Positions 4,985-10,277 of a DNA stretch of 10,277 nt are shown here, piece by piece. Below the pieces are notes generated by a model. That model had not been told where the DNA came from, searched no databases, and saw only the letters and a list, made by a program, of their open reading frames with translations. Origin of the DNA: DATDRQ01 sp035291645 (GTDB taxonomy: Bacteria > Chloroflexota > Anaerolineae > Anaerolineales > UBA4823); NCBI GenBank assembly GCA_035291645.1, contig DATDRQ010000028.1, positions 1 to 10,277 of the forward strand, in the 5' to 3' direction. A program made the position numbers and the translations under genes. The first letter of the stretch is position 1. Each line of letters starts with the position of its first letter.

Positions 4985-6289
4985 TTGATTAACAAGATAC
5001 TCTTCCTTTTCTTTGCACTGGCCCTCCTGCTGACAGCCTGTCAGGGGAGGGAGGCAACCGGCGAGCCGCCCGCCTCTGAAGCGGCGCCAGCCGTGACCGC
5101 GGATTCCTTTGCGACTTCGCAGGCTCCCGCGGACCAGCCGACCGGATCACCTGCCGCCGCCAGCACGGCCGGCCAGGTGAAAGCAGCCAGCTGTACGGTG
5201 GTCAGCACGGTGCCTACCCCGGGGCCCACCGAACAGTCTCTCTTTCCCCCGGTTGGCGAGACGGATTGGGTCCACGGTCCCGACACGGCCGATGTGACCA
5301 TCATCGAATATAGCGATTTCATGTGACCGGGCTGCGCCCAGCTTGCGCCCGTGTTGGCGCAACTACAAGCGGACAACCCGCAAGATGTACGCATCGTCTA
5401 CCGCCACTTCCCGCTGCTCAGCATCCACGATAAGGCTGCCCTGGCGACGCAGGCCTCCGAGGCTGCCGGCGCCCAGGGAAAATTCTGGGAGATGCACGAC
5501 CTGCTCTTCGAGCGGCAGGCGGAGTGGTCCGGACAGTCTGTCGACGAATTCGAGTCCTGGCTGGCCGATCGGGCGGAAGAGCTGGGCCTGGAAACCGAAC
5601 AGTTCGAGGCTGACCTGAACAGCGAAGCCAGCGCCGATATCGCCCAGAAGGGCTGGGAGGCCGGGGTGGCAGCCAACCTGCCGGGGACGCCGTTCCTGCT
5701 GATCAACGGGCAGTATTACGGCGGACCGAGCGACTACGGGAGTCTGGAGTCGATCGTGCGGGTGATCCAGCTCGAGGACCGGCAGTTCACCGAGTGCCCA
5801 CCGATGACCATCGATCCTGCCAGGCAATACACGGCTACGCTCACGACAGAAAAGGGCGATATCGTCATCGAACTGGACCCACAGACCGCCCCCCTGGCGG
5901 TCAACAGCCTGATCTTCCTGGCGCGCAATGACTGGTTCGACGGGGTTACCTTTCACCGTGTCCTGCCCGGCTTCGTCGCCCAGACGGGCGATCCAACCGG
6001 GACAGGCCTGGGGGGACCGGGCTATGCCTTCGACAACGAAGTCTCCCCGGACTTGAGTTTCGACGAGGCTGGCGTGGTCGGGATGGCAAACGCCGGGGCG
6101 GGATCGAACGGCAGCCAGTTCTTCATCACGCTGGGGCCGGCTCCACACTTGAATGGCGGCTACACCATCTTCGGGCGGGTGATCTCGGGAATGGACGTGG
6201 TCAACAGCCTGACCCCGCGTGACCCGCAGCAGAGCGCCGATCTCCCAGCGGGGGATAAGATTTTAGACGTCATCATCGAAGAGAAGTAA
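4985..6289 (+). CDS. Selenolipoprotein: DsbA/thioredoxin-like domain (Sec-Pro-Gly-Cys) fused to cyclophilin-type PPIase
   Basis: Predicted exported thiol/selenol oxidoreductase and peptidyl-prolyl isomerase, 434 residues with Sec114. TTG 4985 is chosen: GAGG lies 10 nt upstream and the product begins with a short lipoprotein signal peptide, MINKILFLFFALALLLTAC (lipobox LTAC, Cys19). A low-complexity Ala/Pro/Thr/Ser linker follows (20-68). The DsbA-like domain runs about 85-270: VTIIEYSDFM, then Sec114-Pro-Gly-Cys117 encoded TGA CCG GGC TGC, then the RHFPLLSIHDKA and GKFWEMHDLLFE helices and the cis-Pro segment LPGTPFLLING. The cyclophilin domain runs about 278-432: FHRVLPGFVAQTGD (Arg325 matching the catalytic Arg of CypA), NGSQFFITLG and GYTIFGRV; the usual Trp is replaced by His in APHLNGG. 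Cys70 and Cys271 flank the DsbA domain and may form a structural disulfide. The frame is continuous apart from the TGA. A SECIS-like hairpin follows it at 5343-5362. The alternative, a point mutation or sequencing error of a Cys codon, cannot be excluded without reads. Confidence 0.87.
5324..5326 (+). other. In-frame TGA read as selenocysteine (Sec114)
   Basis: This TGA replaces the first Cys codon of a thioredoxin-fold CxxC motif, giving UPGC. Reading frame and protein homology continue unchanged on both sides. Sec at this exact position is a common pattern for redox selenoproteins. TGA terminates normally at 4373-4375 (metalloprotease) and in two minus-strand genes (8229-8231 and 8438-8440), so the code is standard. 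Confidence 0.85.
5343..5362 (+). promoter_or_regulatory. Candidate bacterial SECIS element
   Basis: TTGCGCC (5343-5349) pairs perfectly with GGCGCAA (5356-5362) around the loop CGUGUU (5350-5355). The apical loop begins 23 nt after the TGA and has G at its second position. Both features agree with the known bacterial SECIS pattern recognised by SelB: a coding-region hairpin just 3' of the UGA with a G among the first loop bases. A lower stem is poor because C5342 faces C5363. A small competing hairpin, GGGC (5329-5332) with GCCC (5336-5339), lies directly after the TGA. Confidence 0.72.
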
Positions 6290-6310
6290 GACAGCTCACT
6301 CGATCCTGAA

Positions 6311-6356
6311 AGGTTGGACTTTGGAAGCCGAACACCCGGCTTCCAGAGTCTAACTT
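6311..6356 (+). terminator. 20-bp stem hairpin downstream of the selenoprotein gene, probable terminator or mRNA 3' stabiliser
   Basis: Bases 6311-6330 pair along their full length with 6337-6356 around the 6-nt loop AACACC: 17 Watson-Crick and 3 G-U pairs on the plus-strand RNA. It starts 21 nt after the stop of the selenoprotein gene and ends 35 nt before dedA. No U-tract follows on either strand, so it is not a canonical intrinsic terminator. The G-U pairs argue that it works as RNA. A possible -10 for dedA (TATTAT, 6372-6377) lies just downstream. Confidence 0.55.
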
Positions 6357-6391
6357 ATCGAATCGGCGGGTTATTATGTGAGGAGAACCGG

Positions 6392-7054
6392 ATGGATGTG
6401 GTCAATTTTCTAATCGACTTCGTGCTTCACCTGGACGAGCACCTGAACACGGTGATCCAGAACTTCGGCGTTTGGACTTATCTATTGTTGTTTTTGATCA
6501 TCTTCCTGGAAACTGGCCTGGTGATCACCCCGTTCCTGCCGGGCGACTCACTGCTATTCGCGGCGGGGGCTTTTGCCGCCCTCGGTTCTTTGAACGTGAT
6601 CGTGCTGTTTGTGCTGCTTTCGTTCGCCGCCATCCTGGGCGACACGGTCAACTACTGGATCGGGCATTACATCGGCCCGCGCGCCTTCAGCGGGAATATC
6701 CGCTTTCTTAAGAAAGAATACATGGACCGCACCCACGCTTTTTACGAGAAATACGGCGGTAAGACGATCATCCTGGCGCGTTTCATCCCCATCATCCGCA
6801 CCTTTGCCCCCTTCGTGGCGGGGATCGGCGCCATGACCTACAGCAAATTCATCCTCTATAATGTGGTCGGCGGGGTAGCCTGGGTGGCGATATTCCTGTT
6901 CGGGGGGTATTTCTTCGGCAACCTGCCGGTGGTGAAGGACAACTTCACCCTGGTGATCCTGGCGATCATCCTCATCTCGGTCCTGCCGGGTGTGGTCGAA
7001 TTCCTGCGCGAACGGGCGCGCTCGAAAGCAAAACCGGAAGCAGACCTCGGTTAA
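6392..7054 (+). CDS. DedA family membrane protein
   Basis: A 220-residue integral membrane protein of the DedA (SNARE-associated/VTT) family; members are implicated in moving undecaprenyl phosphate or phospholipids across the membrane and in envelope homeostasis. ATG 6392 is chosen because AGGAG (6381-6385) lies 6 nt upstream; a longer in-frame start at 6314 would run through the hairpin at 6311-6356. Residues Glu40 (LETGLVITP), Asp52 (LPGDSLL), Arg130 and Arg136 (ARFIPIIRTFAPFVAG) correspond closely to the essential acidic and arginine residues known from Escherichia coli YqjA. Hydrophobic segments lie near 27-48, 54-84, 137-176 and 185-203, with a basic C-terminal tail. Its TAA shares bases with the galK stop on the opposite strand. 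Confidence 0.93.
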   Translation: MDVVNFLIDFVLHLDEHLNTVIQNFGVWTYLLLFLIIFLETGLVITPFLPGDSLLFAAGAFAALGSLNVIVLFVLLSFAAILGDTVNYWIGHYIGPRAFSGNIRFLKKEYMDRTHAFYEKYGGKTIILARFIPIIRTFAPFVAGIGAMTYSKFILYNVVGGVAWVAIFLFGGYFFGNLPVVKDNFTLVILAIILISVLPGVVEFLRERARSKAKPEADLG

Positions 7055-8229
7055 ATCTTTTCGACGCTGGCGCCCCGGCTGGCCCGGCACAGGTAGACCT
7101 GAGCCGAACGTCCAATCTGTTGCGCGTAGCTTTCCGCCAGGCCCCGGATAAAGTCCGGGGCTCGTGATTCCTCCACCAGGTTGACGGTGCAGCCGCCAAA
7201 CCCGGCGCCGGTCAGGCGCGCCCCGAGGCATCCGGGCAGGCGGCGGGCGATCTCGACCAGCGCGTCGAGCTCCGGCGTGCTGACCTGGTACAGGTCTCGC
7301 AGGCTGGCGTGCCCGGCGAACATCAACGCACCCAGGGAACGCTCCTTGCCGGTACGCAATGCGGCCGCGGCCGACTCTACCCGGGCGATCTCCTTGACGA
7401 CATGTTCGGCCCGTCGGCGCACTTCGCCGGGCAGGAACTCGGCATAGGCGGCGAACTCCACCGGGGAAACGTCCCGCAGGGTTTGTACATGAGGCATATA
7501 GCGGTTCAGAATTGAAACCGCCTGTTCGCAGGCAGCGCGGCGTTCGTTATAGGCCGAATCCGCCAGGCTACGGCGCACCCCGGAATCAGCCACCACCAGG
7601 ACCGTTCCCGGGGGCAACGGGAGAGCCTGCCACTCCAGGCTGCGCGTATCGAAGTACAGGGCATGCTCTTCCTTCCCGTGAGCGCTGGCAAACTGGTCCA
7701 TCAATCCGCAGTTAACGCCTACGTATTCATTCTCTGCCTGCTGGCACAGCTGCGCCAGGCGCATGCGATCCCCTTGCCAGCCTGCGAGCGCCTGCCAGGC
7801 GACGGCAAAGGCGACTTCGAGGGCTGCGGAGGAACTCAGCCCGGCGCCGATCGGCACGTCCGAGGTGAAGGCGGCCTTCAATCCACCGACCGGGTAACCT
7901 GCCCGGCGCAATGCCCAGGCAACGCCGGCCGGGTACAAGGCCCAACGAGGCAGGGAACGGCCCTGCAGGTCGGATTTCCATTCCAGGCTTTCCAGATGGA
8001 TGGATACCTGCCCACCCAGGTCCAGGGCGTGCAACTGGACCAGGCCGGCTTCGCCGGGCGCAACCGCGATCGATACGGCGCGGTCGATGGCAGCCGGCAG
8101 GACGGGGCCGGCGTTGTAATCCACGTGCTCGCCGAGCAGATTGACCCTGCCTGGGCCGCGCGCCAGCAGTGCAGGCCGGGTCCCGAATATTTTCTCGAAC
8201 CGTGAGGAAAGATCCAACGCTTTTTCCAT
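7051..8229 (-). CDS. galK: Galactokinase
   Basis: Cytoplasmic GHMP kinase that phosphorylates galactose to galactose-1-phosphate in the Leloir pathway; 392 residues, normal length. Signatures: GRVNLLGEHVDYN (residues 27-39; Val where many have Thr in GEHTDY), the ATP-binding PIGAGLSSSAALE (126-138), CGLMDQF with the catalytic Asp178 (174-180), and the C-terminal LTGAGFGGCTVNLVEE motif. ATG 8229 is chosen because the protein then begins with the normal short lead-in before LLARGPGRVN. An in-frame start at 8394 would add 55 residues that overlap the small membrane gene and look uncoded. The ATG overlaps the upstream stop as TGATG and has no Shine-Dalgarno of its own, so translation is probably coupled. 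Last gene of the minus-strand permease cluster. Confidence 0.95.
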   Translation of the reverse strand: MEKALDLSSRFEKIFGTRPALLARGPGRVNLLGEHVDYNAGPVLPAAIDRAVSIAVAPGEAGLVQLHALDLGGQVSIHLESLEWKSDLQGRSLPRWALYPAGVAWALRRAGYPVGGLKAAFTSDVPIGAGLSSSAALEVAFAVAWQALAGWQGDRMRLAQLCQQAENEYVGVNCGLMDQFASAHGKEEHALYFDTRSLEWQALPLPPGTVLVVADSGVRRSLADSAYNERRAACEQAVSILNRYMPHVQTLRDVSPVEFAAYAEFLPGEVRRRAEHVVKEIARVESAAAALRTGKERSLGALMFAGHASLRDLYQVSTPELDALVEIARRLPGCLGARLTGAGFGGCTVNLVEESRAPDFIRGLAESYAQQIGRSAQVYLCRASRGASVEKI

Positions 8230-8411
8230 CAGGGGACGCCGATCGCCAGCAGGTTTCCTATCACCACCAGGCCGATCAGCAGCCAGATCCAGAGATTGGC
8301 ACCCTGTTGGGCCGCAAAATAAAGGGGCAGCGGCGGCAGGATCATCAGGGCAAAAGCGAGCAGGTGGGCCTGGAATCTGCGTTGGTGAAGCCAATGGCGG
8401 AAGGTTAACAT
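8229..8411 (-). CDS. Small two-helix membrane protein between permease and galK
   Basis: A 60-residue protein (MLTFRHWLHQRR... to ...LLAIGVP) that I do not recognise. After a basic amphipathic start it has two hydrophobic segments, AHLLAFALMILPPLPLYFAA (residues 16-35) and NLWIWLLIGLVVIGNLLAIG (39-58). The ATG at 8411 has AAAAGGA about 5 nt upstream. An alternative ATG at 8441 overlaps the permease stop (ATGA) and would give 70 residues. The stop overlaps the galK ATG. Tight packing on both sides with SD support makes it a likely real gene, perhaps a permease accessory peptide; that role is inference. Confidence 0.7.
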   Translation of the reverse strand: MLTFRHWLHQRRFQAHLLAFALMILPPLPLYFAAQQGANLWIWLLIGLVVIGNLLAIGVP

Positions 8412-8437
8412 GGTTTTCCTTTTAAAAGAACCATACT

Positions 8438-9967
8438 TCATTCAGGAATCAGCGTCCCCAGCAGCGCCAGCAGGCTGATCAGGAGCACCAACAGGCAGGC
8501 GTAGCCGATCAGCTTTCGCAGCACGTCTCCCTCGCGCCCCGCCATTCCGGCCGTGCTGGCCCCGACCACGACTTTAGCCGGGGCCATGATCGAAGCCAGG
8601 GATGCGCCGGCGGTCTGCGCGGCCAGGATCAGGGCGACCCGGTAGCCGAGCAGCTCGGCTGTGCGCATCTGGAGCGCCCCGAACACGACGTTGGAATTGG
8701 TGGTGCTGCCGGTGATAAAGGCGCCCAGGGCGCCGATCCACGGGGCGACCAGCGGGTAAGCGTTTCTCATCCCCTCTGCCAGGCCGCGCGCCAGGGTCTC
8801 GGTCATGCCGCTGGTCTCCATGATCACGGCCATCGTCACCATCGCTGTAATACTCACGCTGGAGGACAGCACCCGCTGGACGGTGCCGGCGGTAATGCGC
8901 CGGACTGCACCCGGCCGGTACAGCTTCGCCGAATGATAGATGAGATAGGCCAGCAGGCTGGTGAAGAAGAGCAGGGCGCCGGCATGGCGAAATAATGGGA
9001 TTTTGCGGCTGGCGCCTGCCGGGGTAATATAACCCAGCGATGTGCTGACCTCAGGAAACTTAACTTGTAAGACTACCTGCCCCAGGAAGTCGTTTAGTGG
9101 GGGAATCAGCTGGACGGCCAGGGTGACGGCGATCAATACCACGTATCCAGAAAAGGCGATCGCCAGGGCGCGCCGGTCCAGCAGGCCGTTATCACCCTGT
9201 TCGCCGCGGTAGCGCCTGGCGAGAGGGAGGGCGACCAGCAGCCCGGCCATTCCGGCGCAGAAGGCGGCGATATTCCACAGGTTGGAAGTCGCCACCAGGA
9301 AGTGGATAGCTCCCATAACCGCTCCGAAAACCAGGATCGGGAAGATCAGGCGGGAGACTGCCGGCCGGCCCTGGGCGGCGTGCACCACCAAAAAGCCGGT
9401 AACCACTCCGGCCAGGCTCAGGAAAAGGGCAGACGGGGGCGCCAGCCGCGCGGCTGGTTGCCCGGTGGCTGCAATTAAAGCCTGGAAGGAAGATCCTAGC
9501 GAACCGAAGGTGACCGCCCAGCCGTGGCCGATGGAGGGGATCACGACTGCCGCTAAAGGAGTGAACCCCAACCCGACCAGGATCGGAGCGATCACCGCCA
9601 CCGGAACGCCGAAGCCGCCCACGCCCTGCAAGAAGGAGGCGAACACCCACCCGATCAGCAGGGCCTGCATGCCCTTATCGGCGGTCAGGTGGGGCAGCGC
9701 CTGGCCGATGGTGCGGATGGCGCCGGCCTCGTCGACGACCCGGTACAGCAAGAAAGCCCCCCATATGATCATCAGAACGTCCATAGTGAGCACGAAGGCG
9801 CGGCTGTGGGCGTAAGCCAGCAGCTGCGGCCCGGCCCCAAAGGCGAGCAGGGCGATCAGCAAGGCGCTCAGGTAGCCAACGCCGCCGGCCTGCGCCGCTC
9901 CCCAGCGGAAACCTACCATTAACACGACGATCAGGGCGATGGGGAGCAGGGCAAAGAGGAAGGGCAT
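8438..9967 (-). CDS. L-lactate permease family transporter (LldP/LctP)
   Basis: A 509-residue polytopic inner-membrane transporter of the lactate permease family, which takes up lactate or glycolate with protons. Hydrophobic segments run through the whole length. SFLQGVGGFGVPVAVIAPIL (residues 111-130) is the family hallmark. IPSIGHGWAVTFGSLGSSFQALI and the late GAFITGSTTNSNVVFGALQ and GASLASIMAPAKVVVGAST segments are also typical. ATG 9967 gives the expected hydrophobic N-terminus (MPFLFALLPIALIVVLMVGFRWG with no signal peptide). No clear Shine-Dalgarno is present; a 7-nt tandem repeat comes within 2 nt of the start codon. The length is slightly short of the 530-560 typical for E. coli LldP. 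Gene order with galK suggests a carbon-uptake unit, but the true substrate is not proven. Confidence 0.9.
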   Translation of the reverse strand: MPFLFALLPIALIVVLMVGFRWGAAQAGGVGYLSALLIALLAFGAGPQLLAYAHSRAFVLTMDVLMIIWGAFLLYRVVDEAGAIRTIGQALPHLTADKGMQALLIGWVFASFLQGVGGFGVPVAVIAPILVGLGFTPLAAVVIPSIGHGWAVTFGSLGSSFQALIAATGQPAARLAPPSALFLSLAGVVTGFLVVHAAQGRPAVSRLIFPILVFGAVMGAIHFLVATSNLWNIAAFCAGMAGLLVALPLARRYRGEQGDNGLLDRRALAIAFSGYVVLIAVTLAVQLIPPLNDFLGQVVLQVKFPEVSTSLGYITPAGASRKIPLFRHAGALLFFTSLLAYLIYHSAKLYRPGAVRRITAGTVQRVLSSSVSITAMVTMAVIMETSGMTETLARGLAEGMRNAYPLVAPWIGALGAFITGSTTNSNVVFGALQMRTAELLGYRVALILAAQTAGASLASIMAPAKVVVGASTAGMAGREGDVLRKLIGYACLLVLLISLLALLGTLIPE

Positions 9968-9969
9968 CG

Positions 9970-10018
9970 GCGTCAGGGATCCGGTGTCTAGTGTCAGGTG
10001 TCAAGCGTCAGGTGATAA
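9970..10018. repeat. 7-nt tandem repeat array upstream of the permease
   Basis: Seven units keep an exact 7-nt phase: GCGTCAG, GGATCCG (degenerate), GTGTCTA, GTGTCAG, GTGTCAA, GCGTCAG, GTGATAA. Consensus is GTGTCAR on the plus strand. The array contains TTGACA on the minus strand (10004-9999), which would make a perfect -35 for the permease, but no -10 follows at 16-18 bp. A second weak repeat with 8-nt period (CYAACYTT type) lies at 10034-10057. Confidence 0.65.
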
Positions 10019-10055
10019 AGGCCTGGCCTCTTTCTAACCTTCCAACTTGCTAACC

Positions 10056-10080
10056 CTTCGGGCTGAGCCTCAGGGCGAAG
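10056..10080 (-). terminator. Imperfect hairpin between the CPBP gene and the permease
   Basis: CTTCG (10056-10060) pairs with CGAAG (10076-10080), and CTGA (10063-10066) with TCAG (10070-10073). A GG/GG internal mismatch separates the two stems and the loop is 3 nt. It begins 4 nt after the CPBP stop codon on the minus strand. No U-tract follows, so it may be a weak terminator or an mRNA end structure. Confidence 0.35.
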
Positions 10081-10083
10081 CCT

Positions 10084-10277
10084 TCAATCTTTCAAACGGT
10101 TAATGGTGTAGGCATAGATCAAACCTGCCCCCAGCAACATGGCGGGCAGGACGATCAGGCCGGCTTCCGGTCCGAATTCTCCACCGGTGACCAGCTGTGG
10201 ACCCTGAACAGACTGGCGGATCAGGGTGAAGGGCAGGGCTCCACTGACCGGAAACCCGAAGACCGTACCCTCGAAGA
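10084..10277 (-). CDS. CPBP family intramembrane metalloprotease, C-terminal part (5' end outside window)
   Basis: Only the last 63 residues are in the window, ending at TGA 10084-10086. The visible part contains FEGTVFGFPVSG, LVTGGEFGPEAGLIVLPAMLLG and a final transmembrane helix ending in a short basic tail (YTINRLKD). This is the usual C-terminus of CPBP (Abi) membrane proteases, in which the FGxPVSG segment follows the last catalytic helix and TGGxFGPEA precedes the closing helix. The catalytic glutamates and histidines would lie outside the window, so activity cannot be judged. It reads in the same direction as the permease, 116 nt upstream of it, with a hairpin and short repeats in between, so co-transcription is uncertain. 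Confidence 0.75.
   Translation of the reverse strand, partial: FEGTVFGFPVSGALPFTLIRQSVQGPQLVTGGEFGPEAGLIVLPAMLLGAGLIYAYTINRLKD

Noticed and set aside
5363..6148. 261-codon minus-strand ORF opposite the DsbA-cyclophilin gene
   Set aside because: GC-rich antisense frame with no recognisable domain, while the plus strand carries clear catalytic motifs.
4898..6289. Pseudogene, or two separate genes split at TGA 5324-5326
   Set aside because: Only one stop interrupts 435 codons, it lies exactly at the redox Cys, frame and homology are intact on both sides, and a SECIS-like hairpin follows. A downstream start at GTG 5351 would fall inside that hairpin and produce a DsbA domain without its active site.
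1..10277. TGA reassigned to an amino acid throughout the genome
   Set aside because: TGA ends the metalloprotease gene at the overlap with the Nudix start, the permease, the small membrane gene and the CPBP gene in positions that fit family lengths.
1..10277. CRISPR arrays, tRNA or rRNA genes, insertion sequences, phage genes
   Set aside because: No spaced direct repeats, cloverleaf, rRNA-like stretch, transposase or integrase reading frame was found. The only tandem repeats are the short-period ones at 9970-10057.

Overview
The window is GC-rich bacterial chromosome with dense, mixed-strand housekeeping genes and no mobile element, CRISPR array, rRNA or tRNA that I can see. The gene mix (DNA-3-methyladenine glycosylase, a GuaB-type protein, sugar epimerase, galactokinase, LldP-type permease, DedA protein, a DsbA-cyclophilin lipoprotein) and the style of the proteins suggest a Chloroflexota bacterium, probably of the Anaerolineae type. 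That assignment is an inference from memory of similar proteins, not a proven identification.

The central result is an apparent selenoprotein gene at 4985-6289. A reading frame for a lipoprotein with a DsbA/thioredoxin-like domain is interrupted by one in-frame TGA (5324-5326). The TGA falls exactly on the first position of the redox CxxC motif, giving Sec-Pro-Gly-Cys, and the frame continues for another 321 codons through the rest of the DsbA fold and a complete cyclophilin domain. A perfect 7-bp hairpin with a 6-nt loop (5343-5362) sits just 3' of the TGA, where bacterial SECIS elements lie. Other genes here end normally at TGA, so this is local recoding, not a changed genetic code. The organism should carry selA, selB, selC and selD elsewhere.

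Layout. 1-440 (minus): 3' truncated DNA-3-methyladenine glycosylase. 441-613: divergent intergenic region with a palindrome and two mutually exclusive hairpins before a strong RBS. 614-2059 (plus): GuaB-family protein with CBS domains whose flap lacks the IMP dehydrogenase Arg-Tyr pair. 2061-3035 (minus): NAD-dependent sugar epimerase, convergent with guaB. 3036-3124: compact divergent promoter region in which both genes look leaderless. 3125-4375 (plus): exported HExxH putative metalloprotease, overlapping by 4 nt a Nudix hydrolase (4372-4827). 4828-4984: promoter and structured leader of the selenoprotein gene. 6290-6391: a 20-bp stem hairpin and the dedA leader. 6392-7054 (plus): DedA-family membrane protein, whose stop overlaps that of the convergent galK.

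The right third (7051-10277) reads entirely on the minus strand: a CPBP-family membrane protease C-terminus (partial), a 7-nt tandem repeat, an LldP-type permease, a small two-helix membrane protein and galK. The last three are joined by very short gaps or overlaps and look like one transcription unit, linking uptake of an organic acid or related substrate with galactose phosphorylation. The sugar epimerase at 2061-3035 could belong to the same sugar pathway but is not in the operon.
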